From: Aliiroseovarius sp. F47248L
GTDB taxonomy: Bacteria > Pseudomonadota > Alphaproteobacteria > Rhodobacterales > Rhodobacteraceae
Assembly: GCF_023016085.1 (NCBI RefSeq)
Contig: NZ_JALKBF010000001.1
Coordinates: 868,001 to 932,000, forward strand
Direction: 5' to 3'
Length of the DNA: 64,000 bases
Every line of letters begins with the position of its first letter. The first letter of the stretch is position 1. The translations under genes and the position numbers were made by a program. A model generated the notes under the pieces. That model did no database searches, was not told the DNA's origin, and saw only the letters and a list, made by a program, of their open reading frames with translations. Shown piece by piece: positions 33,842-44,078 of this stretch.

Positions 33842-35251
33842 ATGATCCCGGTCAAAGGTTACGAAGGGCAGAAGGTTGCGGTTCTTGGGCTGGGGCGGTC
33901 CGGACTTGCCACGGCTCATGCTTTGGAAGAGGGCGGGGCCGAGGCGCTTTGTTGGGATGACAGCCTTGAGGCCCGCGATTGCGCTGAAGGGCAGGCTTTG
34001 ATCCTGCACGACCTGACCCGCACAGATGTCTGGCGAAACGTTGCCGCCCTGATCGTCAGCCCCGGCATTCCTCATCTATACCCCGAACCCAACAAGATCA
34101 TCGCTGCCGCGATGGAGGCGGGCGTGCCGGTCGACAATGACATCGGCCTGTTCTTTCGCAGCTTCGCCGATCACGATTGGGACAGTTTCGACATCATGCC
34201 CAAGGTGGTTGCGATCACCGGGTCGAACGGAAAGTCCACCACATCCGCGCTGGTCCATCACATCTTGCAAGAGGCAGGACGCCCCACGCAGTTGGCGGGC
34301 AATATCGGGCGCGGTGTGCTGGACATTGACCCCGCCCATGACGGCGAGGTCGTGGTGTTGGAACTGTCGAGCTATCAGACTGACCTTGCACGCGCTCTGA
34401 CCCCGGATGTGGCCGTGTTCACCAACCTGTCGCCCGACCATCTGGACCGCCACGGCGGCATGGGCGGTTATTTTGCGGCCAAACGCCGGCTGTTCGCTGA
34501 AGGTGGCCCGGATCGCGCCGTGATCGGCGTGGACGAACCGGAAGGCGTCTTTCTGGCGGGGCAATTGTCTGAAGGGCCGTCGGATGATCGCGTCATCCGC
34601 ATCTCGGTCGATCGCAAATTGGCCGGGCCGGGCTGGCAGGTGTTTGCGCGCAAGGGGTTCTTGTCGGAATATCGCAAGGGGCGGCAGGTCGGCGCGATTG
34701 ATCTGCGCAAGATCAAGGGTTTGCCCGGCACCCATAACCACCAGAACGCCTGCGCGGCTTATGCGGTATGTCGCACGCTAGGGTTGGCTCCCAAACAGAT
34801 CGAGGCTGCGTTTCATGCCTTCAAGGGCTTGCCGCATCGCTCGCAATTGGTGGGCGAACGGGACGGCGTGGCCTTCGTGAATGACAGCAAGGCCACGAAT
34901 GTCGACAGCGCCCGCGCTGCGCTGTCAGCGTTCAAAAACATCCGCTGGATTGCCGGTGGTCTGGGTAAGGATGGCGGCATCGAAAGCCTGTCCGCGGATG
35001 ATCTGTCGGGCGTCACCAAGGCTTACTTGATCGGCCATTCCGCGCGGGACTTTGCGCTTCAGCTTGGCGATGTCCCGCACGAGATTTGCGAGACCATGGC
35101 GCGGGCTGTTGCGCAGGCCGCCGCCGATGCTCAGTCAGGTGATACCGTGCTTCTTGCCCCGGCGGCCGCCAGTTTTGACCAATATCCGGATTTCGAGAAA
35201 CGCGGTGAAGATTTCACGCATCAGGTGGAAAGCCTGCTGTCCGGCGATTAG
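33842..35251 (+). CDS. murD: UDP-MurNAc-L-Ala-D-Glu synthetase MurD
   Basis: 469 residues from ATG 33842 ([18 protein letters not shown]), preceded by AGGAGG; the longer frame to 33815 has no such site. ATP motif [15 protein letters not shown], the ELSSYQTD block, [24 protein letters not shown] and [13 protein letters not shown]. It adds D-Glu to UDP-MurNAc-L-Ala. The next dcw genes (ftsW, murG, murC) are not present; DUF3422 follows instead. Confidence 0.96.
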   Translation: MIPVKGYEGQKVAVLGLGRSGLATAHALEEGGAEALCWDDSLEARDCAEGQALILHDLTRTDVWRNVAALIVSPGIPHLYPEPNKIIAAAMEAGVPVDNDIGLFFRSFADHDWDSFDIMPKVVAITGSNGKSTTSALVHHILQEAGRPTQLAGNIGRGVLDIDPAHDGEVVVLELSSYQTDLARALTPDVAVFTNLSPDHLDRHGGMGGYFAAKRRLFAEGGPDRAVIGVDEPEGVFLAGQLSEGPSDDRVIRISVDRKLAGPGWQVFARKGFLSEYRKGRQVGAIDLRKIKGLPGTHNHQNACAAYAVCRTLGLAPKQIEAAFHAFKGLPHRSQLVGERDGVAFVNDSKATNVDSARAALSAFKNIRWIAGGLGKDGGIESLSADDLSGVTKAYLIGHSARDFALQLGDVPHEICETMARAVAQAAADAQSGDTVLLAPAAASFDQYPDFEKRGEDFTHQVESLLSGD

Positions 35252-35359
35252 GCAAGTCGGTATTCCGCAGCATACGAACATCTTTGAAAACCTCATGTTT
35301 CAAAGGGTTTGCAAGGCGTCATCGCTCTGCTACCTGTGAGCCAAGAGGAGCAAGCCGAC

Positions 35360-36646
35360 ATGTTTTCATTGGACGATTACCCGCAGCGGTACGAACTGGC
35401 AAACGAGCTTCATGCGCGCCCGTCACCTGCATTAAACGCTCCGGCCACGGCGGCGTTTCTGGCGGTGAAACCAATCAAGAATGCTTCCGGGCGCGATCGT
35501 GATGCGGACCGGGCGCATTTGATTGATCTTCTGGATCGCTTCGGCGCCCCTCATCCCAGCCCGGATGCGAACCATTATTTTGGTACCATCGGGCGTTATC
35601 AGTTGAAATGGGAACAGCACACGGAAGTCGTGACCTATACGGTTTTCGCTGATGGGGTCGGATCGCGTGCCTTTGATCCGGCGGCTTTTGATGTGTTCCC
35701 CGAAGACTGGCTGCAAAACGCTCCGGGCAAGCGTCTGACTTCGGCTCATATCCGGATCGATACTATGCCCGAAACCGAGGCCGAGATGAACGAGGCGATC
35801 AACAATTGGTTTGTCGCTGAAAGTCTGGCTGCAACCTGGGTGCTGGACCGTGACGCTGTCGTGGCCGGGGATTTTCGCATCGATCCGGCGGGACATATGC
35901 GCTTTGCTGCTTTCATAGGCAAAGATGCGGGGCCCCGGCGCATTGGGCGGATCGTGCAGCGGTTGTGCGAGATCGAGACCTACAAATCCATGTCCATGCT
36001 GGGTTTGCCGCAGGCGCGTCACTTGCAGGCCAAGCTGGGACATCTGGACGGGGAATTGACCAAGCTGGTCGGTGCCATGTCGCGCGATGACGAAGCGGCT
36101 GAGGCAACGCTGGACGAGTTGCTGCAAATCTCGTCCGAGCTTGAGGATCTGACCGCCGCGACCTCGTTCCGGTTAAGTGCGACTAAGGCCTATGAAGCGC
36201 TGGTGAACCAACGCATTCAGGCGCTGCGTGAAGAACGGTTCATGGGGCGGCAGACAATGAGCGAGTTCATGATGCGCCGCTATGATCCAGCCATGCGCAC
36301 GATCAAAAGTGCTGAACGGCAGTTGGGGTCCATGGCCGAGCGCGCGATGCGGGCAGGTGATTTGCTGCGAACCCGCGTTGATGTGCAGCGGTCCGAGCAG
36401 AATCAGGCGCTGCTGGCGAGTATGGACCGACGCGCCGATTTGCAGCTTCGCCTGCAGGAAACGGTTGAAGGGCTGTCGGTTGTGGCAATCAGCTATTACG
36501 CCGTGTCGCTGGCGGGCTATCTGGCCTATCCGCTGACCGAGATGCTGGGCATCTCGAAAGGGATGTTGACCTCTGCGCTTACGCTGCCTGTGGTTGGGCT
36601 TGTGTGGCTGGCTGTGCGGCGGATCCGGCATTCGATCGGGAAGTAA
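35360..36646 (+). CDS. DUF3422 family protein
   Basis: 428 residues from ATG 35360 (MFSLDDYPQRYELANELHAR), with GAGGAG about 9 bases ahead. It has an N-terminal domain with HARPSPAL, then an extended helical region (LDGELTKLVGAMSRDDEAAE and further coiled-coil) and a C-terminal pair of membrane helices (VVAISYYAVSLAGYLAY; MLTSALTLPVVGLVWLAV). The family is widespread in alphaproteobacteria and has no assigned function that I know of. Its 3-prime end overlaps the opposing YeeE gene by 68 bases. Confidence 0.85.
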   Translation: MFSLDDYPQRYELANELHARPSPALNAPATAAFLAVKPIKNASGRDRDADRAHLIDLLDRFGAPHPSPDANHYFGTIGRYQLKWEQHTEVVTYTVFADGVGSRAFDPAAFDVFPEDWLQNAPGKRLTSAHIRIDTMPETEAEMNEAINNWFVAESLAATWVLDRDAVVAGDFRIDPAGHMRFAAFIGKDAGPRRIGRIVQRLCEIETYKSMSMLGLPQARHLQAKLGHLDGELTKLVGAMSRDDEAAEATLDELLQISSELEDLTAATSFRLSATKAYEALVNQRIQALREERFMGRQTMSEFMMRRYDPAMRTIKSAERQLGSMAERAMRAGDLLRTRVDVQRSEQNQALLASMDRRADLQLRLQETVEGLSVVAISYYAVSLAGYLAYPLTEMLGISKGMLTSALTLPVVGLVWLAVRRIRHSIGK

Positions 36647-37643
36647 GGCGCGCATCCACGCGCCCTGCGATCCACGCCCCTGCCGCAATCGTTGCCAGTG
36701 CCAAAGCAGCAGCCACCGACAGCGTCGCCACGCCCGAGATGCCTGCGCCCACGGTGCAGCCCCCGGCCAGAACGCCGCCGAAACCCATCAAAGCGCCACC
36801 AGTCATATAGCGGCCCATCTGGCCCGGCCCTTCAAAGCCTTGCCACTGAAAGCGGCCGGCGAACAGGGCTGATGCCAGCGCACCCAGCACCACGCCGCCA
36901 ATCAACCCGGTGCCGAAATTGGCCCCAATAGCCGAAGAGGCGCCGGTCCAAAACAGCGTATCCGCCAGCGGTGCGGTGAAGGACAAGCTTTCGAAGGTGA
37001 TAGGGTCAAATTCGTCTTGCAGCACCAGACCGGTGCCCACCCAACCCAAGGGGATCAGCGCACCGAGCAGGGCGGCGAGAACCAGCGCGATCGTGCTTGG
37101 ACGTGACCGGATGATCAGGAAGGCGGCCAGTGCCACCGGCAGGATTGCAGTCCAAAGCGGCAAGGTCGGGGCCGGGATCACGACGGCTTCAAGTGCAACG
37201 CGTGCCGGGGCCAGCAGGCCTTTCAGCGTCGCCAAGGCAGCCAGGGCGGCCACGAACAGCACGACCAAAGCGCGCAGATTGCCCGACGCGCCCAAAACCG
37301 CCAGTCGTGACAGGCAGCCGCGCGTCATGACCATGCCGGCACCAAAAAGCAGACCGCCGACGATGATTGATAGATAAGGAAGGTCAGCGGCATGGAAGCG
37401 ATGGGCCGAGAACTCAATCCATCCTGTCTGGACCACCGCTTGGGTGCCCAGCACGGCGACCGCCAAAGCCGTCACCCAAATCGCGAGGGCCGACTGGTTG
37501 TCTTGACCGCCCCCATCCAGGCCGCGCCGGAGGCAGAAACGCGTGATTTCCGCCAGCACACCAAAGGCCGCGCCCAGTCCCAATCCGAACAGGATCGAGG
37601 CAGTGCGTGGGGTCAGGGTCTCAAAGCCAAGGGTCTCAAACAT
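36579..37643 (-). CDS. YeeE/YedE-family membrane transporter (thiosulfate/sulfur compound uptake-like)
   Basis: 354 residues from ATG 37643, with GGAG 8 bases upstream; the frame to 37676 adds 11 residues. It has about nine to ten membrane helices. The conserved Cys positions of the family are seen in EITRFCLRRG, VMTRGCLSRLAVLG and LAGGCTVGAGISG. Relatives (TsuA) take up thiosulfate through these Cys residues, but the substrate here is not certain. The last 22 codons lie antisense to the DUF3422 C-terminus. Confidence 0.85.
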   Translation of the reverse strand: MFETLGFETLTPRTASILFGLGLGAAFGVLAEITRFCLRRGLDGGGQDNQSALAIWVTALAVAVLGTQAVVQTGWIEFSAHRFHAADLPYLSIIVGGLLFGAGMVMTRGCLSRLAVLGASGNLRALVVLFVAALAALATLKGLLAPARVALEAVVIPAPTLPLWTAILPVALAAFLIIRSRPSTIALVLAALLGALIPLGWVGTGLVLQDEFDPITFESLSFTAPLADTLFWTGASSAIGANFGTGLIGGVVLGALASALFAGRFQWQGFEGPGQMGRYMTGGALMGFGGVLAGGCTVGAGISGVATLSVAAALALATIAAGAWIAGRVDARLTSRSNAGSAAQPATQAQPQAA

Positions 37644-37845
37644 CTTCGCGTCTCCGCATTTGGGAATATTTTCCATCTGGCAAGTGATTGTGGCTCTGGC
37701 AAGGGTGTTAGGGTCGCAGAATAAGGCTTTGACAGGAACAGTGTTCCAATTCTATGCGCAGATTGCGAAAACCATGTGGGGGCACGGCCCGTCAACCGAA
37801 CCGACGTTGCTTCAGGGGTTAACAATCACCATGCGGCGTTCTTTT

Positions 37846-38757
37846 TCAAAGCATAGCCCCGCGCCCCCGACGCGGGTCCAGCACGTCGCGCAACCCGTCA
37901 CCCAGATAGTTGACGCTGAGCACGGTCAGCGTGATTGCCAGCCCCGGCCAAATCACCCGCGCGGGTGTTAGGCTCATGTAATTGGTGCCGTCAAACAACA
38001 TCCGCCCCCAACTTGGCACATCGGACGGAAACCCCAACCCCAGAAAGCTGAGTGCGCTTTCAGTCAAGATCGCATGGCCCACTCCCAACGTCGCTGACAC
38101 AAGGATAGGGCCAAGAATGTTGGGCAGTATGTGGCGGCGGATCATGGCAAGCGGGCGCGTGCCAAGGGCGGTGGCCGCAATGATAAACTCTCGTTCGCGC
38201 AGCACCAAAACTTCGCCCCGAACAATCCGGGCGGTCTGCATCCAACTGGTCAGCCCGATGGCGCAAACAATCAAAAGAAAGATCCCGGTCTCGGGGCCGA
38301 ACTGCGTGCGCAGGCTGTCGCGCCACAACATGATCGCCACCAGAAGTAGCGGCAAGAGCGGCAAGGACAGGAACAGGTCCGTCAGACGCATCAAGGGCGC
38401 GTCCCAACGGCGCAACAAACCAGCCAAGACACCAACCAATGTGCCCAGCCCCACAGCCAGCCCCATCGCCACCAACCCGACCAGCAGCGATACACGACCA
38501 CCTGCCAGCAAACCTGCCAGTAGGTCGCGCCCCAACTGATCGGTGCCAAGGGGATGGTCAAGGTTGGGCGATTGGTTTTTTGCGGCAATGTCAATTTGTG
38601 CCGGGTCCACAAACCAAACCCAAGGTCCAAGGAGCACTGTTGCTGCGATACACCCGAACACGACCATCCCAACCACTGCACCTCGATGGGTTCGAAAGCG
38701 GTGCCAGAATGTCGCTCGGCGCGGCATAAGAGAATATGATGCAATGCGATCAGTCAT
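37846..38757 (-). CDS. ABC peptide-type importer permease (DppC/OppC family)
   Basis: 303 residues from ATG 38757. N-terminal OppC region (RATFWHRFRTHRGAVVGMVV), six predicted helices, and the EAA-type loop (EFIIAATALGTRPLAMIRRH, ILPNILGPILVSATL). The C-terminus has LGDGLRDVLDPR, typical of DppC. It overlaps the upstream permease gene by 8 bases, so translation is coupled. No ATPase gene follows before the next reading frame. Confidence 0.9.
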   Translation of the reverse strand: MTDRIASYSLMPRRATFWHRFRTHRGAVVGMVVFGCIAATVLLGPWVWFVDPAQIDIAAKNQSPNLDHPLGTDQLGRDLLAGLLAGGRVSLLVGLVAMGLAVGLGTLVGVLAGLLRRWDAPLMRLTDLFLSLPLLPLLLVAIMLWRDSLRTQFGPETGIFLLIVCAIGLTSWMQTARIVRGEVLVLREREFIIAATALGTRPLAMIRRHILPNILGPILVSATLGVGHAILTESALSFLGLGFPSDVPSWGRMLFDGTNYMSLTPARVIWPGLAITLTVLSVNYLGDGLRDVLDPRRGRGAML

Positions 38758-39751
38758 AGCGGATCCGGGGATCAAGAACCCCATAGGCAATGTCGGCCAG
38801 CAGGTTGAACACGACGATCAGGACCGCAAAGAGAAAGGTCAGCGTCTGCACCAATGGCACATCGCCGTTTTGTATGCCCGAGATCAGAAGATGCCCAAGC
38901 CCGTTCACGCGGAACACTTGTTCGGTGACGATGGCGCCCGCAAAGACCTGAGGAATGACAAGTGAGATAATCGTCACAACCGGCCCTATCGCATTGCGCA
39001 GCGCGTGGCCAAGCAAAACACGCGCTTCGGTCATGCCCTTGGCGCGGGCGGTGCGGATGAAGTCCTGATGCAATGCCTCAAGCATCGAGGCACGAAGATA
39101 GCGACTGAACTGGGCTGCATTGAACAGGGCAAGCACCGTCACCGGCATGACCATCTGGCGAAGTTGACTACCAAAACTGTGCCAATCCGTAACACGATGG
39201 GTGGTATCATAGATCGACGGGAACCAACCCAGCTTGACCGAGAAGACGATGATCATCAGGACGCCCAGAAAGAAAGACGGCACCGAAAAGCCGAGCATTG
39301 CAACGAAGGTTCCAAGTTGATCCACCCAACGATATTGATTGCGAGCTGACAGGATGCCCAAAGGCAGGGCGATTACGATGCCGATCACCAGCGAAAGGCC
39401 AACGACCCAAAGTGTCTGTGGTAAACGATCGGCAATCAGGTCCACGACGGGCGTATGAGTCGACCAGCTTTGCAACCGCAAACGGTCGCCTTCATTGCCC
39501 GTCATCCAATCCAAAAAGTTCAGCGGCTCGTGGATGAAGAACTGCTTGCACCACAAAAGATATCGGACATGGATCGGCGCATCCAAGCCCAGGCCGGTGC
39601 GAAGCTGCTCGCGTATCTCAGGAGGGATGGTTAGGGGCAGGTTGGCCGTCGGATCGTTCGGGGCGAGGTCGATAAGCAGGAAGATCACAAGGCTGATTGC
39701 CAACAGGACGGGAATGGAAAAGGCAAGCCGCCGCAGCGTATAGGTAAACAT
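38750..39751 (-). CDS. ABC peptide-type importer permease (DppB/OppB family)
   Basis: 333 residues from ATG 39751 (MFTYTLRRLAFSIPVLLAIS), the usual family start; the frame can extend to 39856 but enters the binding-protein gene. Six helices and the loop QDFIRTARAKGMTEARVLLG followed by HALRNAIGPVVTIISL. It pairs with the DppC-like permease for uptake of peptides or similar solutes. Confidence 0.9.
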   Translation of the reverse strand: MFTYTLRRLAFSIPVLLAISLVIFLLIDLAPNDPTANLPLTIPPEIREQLRTGLGLDAPIHVRYLLWCKQFFIHEPLNFLDWMTGNEGDRLRLQSWSTHTPVVDLIADRLPQTLWVVGLSLVIGIVIALPLGILSARNQYRWVDQLGTFVAMLGFSVPSFFLGVLMIIVFSVKLGWFPSIYDTTHRVTDWHSFGSQLRQMVMPVTVLALFNAAQFSRYLRASMLEALHQDFIRTARAKGMTEARVLLGHALRNAIGPVVTIISLVIPQVFAGAIVTEQVFRVNGLGHLLISGIQNGDVPLVQTLTFLFAVLIVVFNLLADIAYGVLDPRIRYD

Positions 39752-39815
39752 GGGCGACTTGGGGTCCTTGTGACGGCCCACGGCTTTGGTGGGCATTGGG
39801 TTTAATCTAGCGAAC

Positions 39816-41531
39816 TTACTCGGCGCGGGTCCAGTCCGCGATGTTCCAAAGCTCACTGTCCCATGAGTTCATCCGGACACCCATGAGCGTGTTGGAGATC
39901 GCCGAGACATCACCTCGATGAACCAGCGGGATCAGGGCTCCTGCCTGCATCAGCATGTCATTCATGCGCCGCGCGATCACAGCCCGATCTTCAAGTGCCG
40001 GGGTTCGCGCCAGCTTTGCCGCCAGTGCGTCATACTCCGCGTCGCAGTAGCGCGGGATATTGAAACCCAGCCAATTGTTGGCGGGGTCGGGGATGTTTTT
40101 GCAGGCCCAGTTGTTCAGATAAGCCTCGGGGTCTGTGCCGGGAAAGAAATTGGTGAACATCTGAATGTCGGCATAGAATTTTTGGAACGTGTCCGGGCTG
40201 GCCGGGTCGCCGCCAAAAAAGACTGAAGGGTCAATCTGGCGCAGCTCGGTTTCGATTCCGATTTCAGCCCACCAAGATTTCAAGAGCGCCTGCGTGTCCT
40301 GCCGCACCGGGTTGGTCGAGGTCTGAAACAACACCGACAAACGAATGCCGTCTTTCTCGCGCACCCCGTCACCATCACTGTCCACCCATCCCGCGTCGTT
40401 CAGCAGTTGACGCGCACTCTCTATATCTTGCGTAAGGCAGGCGTCGTTGGCAGACGAAGCATAGATCGCAGGGGCAGGTAGTATATCGCAGGTCGGCTTG
40501 CCCGCCGCGCCATAGCCCAATTCGGAAACAATTTTGCGGTCAATGGCCATGGACAGCGCGTTCAGAACAGCGAGATCGGTCAGGAACGGGTGCGCGCCGC
40601 CTGCGCGGGTTGATCGCAACTTGCCCAGCGTTGGAGACGGGTCCGTGCGGTTGATCATTAACCGTTCAACCGGTGTGCCAAAGGAGCGGATGATCTGTCC
40701 TTTGCCCCCTTCCGTCATCGCGTTCAAAATGTCGGGATCCACTTGAAGGTTCCACGCATAGTCCATTTCCCCTGTGTCCAGCACGGCGCGGGCTGCGCTG
40801 ATCGCATCCCCGCCACCCTTGATGGTCACTGTAGCAAACCCCGGTTTGTTCGGGTCGCGATAATAGGGGTTTGCTTCGAAGGTGACCACATCGCCGGCAC
40901 GAAACTCTGCGACCCGAAAAGGGCCGGTGCCGATAGGGGCGGTGTTATTGGTGGTGCAACTTTGTGCGCCAGCTCCAATGCAATCGGAAAATTGGGCTTT
41001 TTGTAGGATCGGTGTCTCGACCCCGACCAGCGGTCCATAGGGAAAGGGTTTGGGGGCGGCAAATGTCAGGCGAACGGTCAGCTCATCCAGAACTTTGATT
41101 TCAGTGACATCAGAGAATTTTCCCGCCTGCTGACAGCCACCTTCCGGAGTCATGCAGTAATTCGCTGTAAAAACAACGTCATGTGCAGTGACATTGGTGC
41201 CGTCTGACCATGTCACGTCAGGGCGCAAAGTCCATGTGATCGTGGTCAGATCGTCCGAAACGCCGCCATTGGCCAAGGTCGGTATATCCGTAGCCAACCA
41301 TGGAACCATGCTACCGGTTTCGTCATAACGGGCCAACGGTTCCAGCACCAACGACGCAGGTTCGATATCTTTCGGACCGCTGGAAAGATAGGGGTTCAGG
41401 ATCGTTGGGGCCTGCCAATAAAGGATGTTCAGGTGCCCAGATGCTCCGCGTTCGGCAAGGGTTGTGGTGGGTAACATGGACAAGACAATCCCTGTCGCCA
41501 AACCCCAGCCGGACTTTTTTTTGCCCATCAT
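39816..41531 (-). CDS. ABC importer substrate-binding protein (SBP_bac_5 family)
   Basis: 571 residues. A Sec signal (GWGLATGIVLSMLPTTTLAE) is followed by the family 5 solute-binding fold: LNPYLSSGPKDIEPASLVLE, WTLRPDVTWSDGTNVTAHDV, and the late MNDMLMQAGALIPLVHRGD. It is a periplasmic receptor for oligopeptides or related ligands, first gene of the importer unit. An alternative ATG is the second codon. Confidence 0.9.
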   Translation of the reverse strand: MMGKKKSGWGLATGIVLSMLPTTTLAERGASGHLNILYWQAPTILNPYLSSGPKDIEPASLVLEPLARYDETGSMVPWLATDIPTLANGGVSDDLTTITWTLRPDVTWSDGTNVTAHDVVFTANYCMTPEGGCQQAGKFSDVTEIKVLDELTVRLTFAAPKPFPYGPLVGVETPILQKAQFSDCIGAGAQSCTTNNTAPIGTGPFRVAEFRAGDVVTFEANPYYRDPNKPGFATVTIKGGGDAISAARAVLDTGEMDYAWNLQVDPDILNAMTEGGKGQIIRSFGTPVERLMINRTDPSPTLGKLRSTRAGGAHPFLTDLAVLNALSMAIDRKIVSELGYGAAGKPTCDILPAPAIYASSANDACLTQDIESARQLLNDAGWVDSDGDGVREKDGIRLSVLFQTSTNPVRQDTQALLKSWWAEIGIETELRQIDPSVFFGGDPASPDTFQKFYADIQMFTNFFPGTDPEAYLNNWACKNIPDPANNWLGFNIPRYCDAEYDALAAKLARTPALEDRAVIARRMNDMLMQAGALIPLVHRGDVSAISNTLMGVRMNSWDSELWNIADWTRAE

Positions 41532-41797
41532 TCATGCATCCCCTTCATGGTCGGTGTGGCCCCAATATTCTTCAAACCATCAACTCATGACGCGGGTGCC
41601 AGACATCGGCACACTCAAGGCTTAGCGTCGCTGTTTGCCAAAGTCACGCCATTGAGGTCGGAATCGCGCCAAATTTGTCCGACGCATCCGCACAACAGTT
41701 GAACCAGACCGCCAACCCGCGCATTGTCACACTCGCGGCAGGATTCTTTGTGGGTTTGCCGTTGTCCTCGCAGCATCATGAGCGGAAAGGTCAGGAC

Positions 41798-42961
41798 GTG
41801 CCGATCAGGAACAGATTTCATGAGTTGAAAGACGACATCACTGCTTGGCGGCGTGATTTTCATGCCCATCCAGAGCTGATGTTCGACACCCATCGCACTG
41901 CTGGCATTGTGGCCGAGAAGTTGCGCGGCTTTGGTTGTGATGAGGTTGTGGAGGGTATTGGGCGCACCGGCGTTGTTGGCGTCATCAAGGGGCGGTCTGA
42001 TATGGCAGGTCGGGTTGTCGGATTACGCGCCGATATGGACGCGCTACCGATCGAAGAGGCGACAGGGCTGGATTATGCCTCGACGCAGCCGGGCAAGATG
42101 CACGCTTGCGGCCATGATGGGCACACCGCGATGCTTCTTGGTGCGGCGCAGTATCTGGCTGAAACCCGGAATTTCGACGGCACTTGCGTCGTGATTTTCC
42201 AACCCGCCGAAGAAGGTGGCGGCGGGGCGCGCGTCATGTGCGAAGACGGGTTGATGGAGCGGTTTGGTATTCAGGAAGTGTACGGTATGCACAACTGGCC
42301 GGGCCATGATCAGGGGACATTTGCGATCCGTCCTGGCCCGTTCTTTGCGGCCACTGATCTGTTGGATATCCGTTTTGAAGGGCGCGGCGGGCATGCTGCC
42401 AAGCCGCATGACACGATCGATCCGGTGGTGATGGCCTCGCAAGCGGTGCAGGCCTTGCAGACCATCGCGTCGCGCAACGCCGATCCGACCGAGCAAGTGG
42501 TTGTGTCGATCACGTCATTTGAGACAAGCTCGAATACTTTCAACGTGATACCGCAAGGTGTTCATCTGCTGGGCACAGTGCGAACGCTTTCAAACGACGT
42601 TCGGGATTTGGCCGAAGAACGGGTGCATGCGATCTGCAATGGGATTGCCGCCGCCTTTGGTGGGTCAGTCACGGTGCGCTATGACCGAAATTATCCAGTC
42701 ATGGTCAACCACGCGGACGAAACCGGGTTTGCCGCACGGGCCGCACAGGAGGTGGCGGGGACGTGTAAGGAAGCCCCTTTGATCATGGGGGGCGAGGATT
42801 TCGCCTATATGCTGGAAGAACGTCCCGGCGCCTATATTCTTGTGGGCAACGGTGACACCGCGATGGTCCACCACCCCGAATACAATTTCAACGACGAGAT
42901 TATCCCGCAGGGCTGTTCCTGGTGGGTCGAGGTCGTCGAGCAACGGATGCCTGCATCTTAA
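41798..42961 (+). CDS. M20 family amidohydrolase (hippurate hydrolase-like)
   Basis: 387 residues from GTG 41798 (reads MPIRNRFHELKDDITAWRRD), the typical family start; the frame can extend to 41675 without support. Metal-binding motifs are RADMDALPI, HACGHDGHTAML, QPAEEGGGGARVM and MHNWPG, and the dimerisation domain has GRGGHAAKPHDTIDP. It hydrolyses N-acyl amino acids or related amides. It is divergent from the ABC binding-protein gene, which suggests the importer supplies its substrate. Confidence 0.88.
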   Translation: MPIRNRFHELKDDITAWRRDFHAHPELMFDTHRTAGIVAEKLRGFGCDEVVEGIGRTGVVGVIKGRSDMAGRVVGLRADMDALPIEEATGLDYASTQPGKMHACGHDGHTAMLLGAAQYLAETRNFDGTCVVIFQPAEEGGGGARVMCEDGLMERFGIQEVYGMHNWPGHDQGTFAIRPGPFFAATDLLDIRFEGRGGHAAKPHDTIDPVVMASQAVQALQTIASRNADPTEQVVVSITSFETSSNTFNVIPQGVHLLGTVRTLSNDVRDLAEERVHAICNGIAAAFGGSVTVRYDRNYPVMVNHADETGFAARAAQEVAGTCKEAPLIMGGEDFAYMLEERPGAYILVGNGDTAMVHHPEYNFNDEIIPQGCSWWVEVVEQRMPAS

Positions 42962-42976
42962 ACGGAAACGATCTTC

Positions 42977-43984
42977 TTAGCCGCCCGTATGGTTCATATG
43001 GCGGATCGTCTGGCCTTGCACGATTTGCCGGGAATAGTCAAAATCGTGCCCTTTCGGTTTGCGTCCGATGGCTGCGTGAATCGCGTCGATCAGCACCGCA
43101 TCGCTTTCCGACGCACGCAAGGGCGCACGCAGGTCTGACATGCCGTCATGACCCAGACAGGTATAAAGCTGGCCGGTGCAGCTCATCCGCACCCTATTGC
43201 AGCTTTCGCAAAAATTATGGGTCAAGGGTGTAATCAGGCCGATCTTTTGTCCGGTTTCTTCGACCCGCATGTATCGGGCCGGGCCACCAGTGGACATGTC
43301 CAGATCGGTAAGTGTCAGGCGTTCGGCCAGTTGCGCGCGCAGGTCCGATAGGGGCCAATATTGATCCAGTCGATCTTCTTCCCCCATATCGCCCATCGGC
43401 ATGACTTCGATAAAGGTCAGGTCCAGACTTTTTTCGGCACACCAATCAACAAGTTCAAACAGCTCGGTGTCGTTGAAGCCTTTCAGCGCAACCGCGTTGA
43501 TCTTGACCTTCAGACCGGCATCCAACGCCGCGTCAATGCCGCGCATAACCTGTGGCAGACGACCCCAGCGGGTAATCCGGGCAAACTTATCCTCGTCCAG
43601 CGTATCAAGCGAGATGTTCACCCGCCGCACCCCCGCGGCATAGAGATCCTTGGCAAAGCGATGCAGTTGCGAGCCGTTGGAGGTCAACGTCAACTCGTCC
43701 AAAGCGCCGCTTTCCAAATGGCGGCCCATGCCTTCGAAAAAGCCGATGATACCCTTGCGCACCAGCGGCTCGCCACCGGTAATGCGCAGCTTGCGCACAC
43801 CAAGACCGATGAAGGCAGAGCAGATGCGATCCAACTCCTCAAGCGTCAACAAGTCTTTCTTGGGTAGAAAGGTCATGTTCTCGGACATGCAATATGTGCA
43901 ACGGAAATCGCACCGGTCCGTGACGGACAGGCGCAGATAGGTGACCGTTCTCATAAACGGATCGACAAGCCGAGGTGTATTCAT
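42977..43984 (-). CDS. moaA: GTP 3',8-cyclase MoaA
   Basis: 335 residues. Radical SAM motif with Cys in CDFRCTYC near residue 25, [11 protein letters not shown], and the second cluster Cys in [20 protein letters not shown]. The C-terminus RHMNHTGG keeps the essential Gly-Gly. It makes (8S)-3',8-cyclo-7,8-dihydroguanosine triphosphate in molybdenum cofactor biosynthesis. Its stop converges with the M20 gene. Confidence 0.95.
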   Translation of the reverse strand: MNTPRLVDPFMRTVTYLRLSVTDRCDFRCTYCMSENMTFLPKKDLLTLEELDRICSAFIGLGVRKLRITGGEPLVRKGIIGFFEGMGRHLESGALDELTLTSNGSQLHRFAKDLYAAGVRRVNISLDTLDEDKFARITRWGRLPQVMRGIDAALDAGLKVKINAVALKGFNDTELFELVDWCAEKSLDLTFIEVMPMGDMGEEDRLDQYWPLSDLRAQLAERLTLTDLDMSTGGPARYMRVEETGQKIGLITPLTHNFCESCNRVRMSCTGQLYTCLGHDGMSDLRAPLRASESDAVLIDAIHAAIGRKPKGHDFDYSRQIVQGQTIRHMNHTGG

Positions 43985-44078
43985 GGCCTGAACCTAAGCA
44001 CGGGCGGTCAGGCGCGCAAGTCAACGATCGGTGAATTCTGCCGTTGAAACAGGCGACGAATTGCGCCACGCTACGAAT

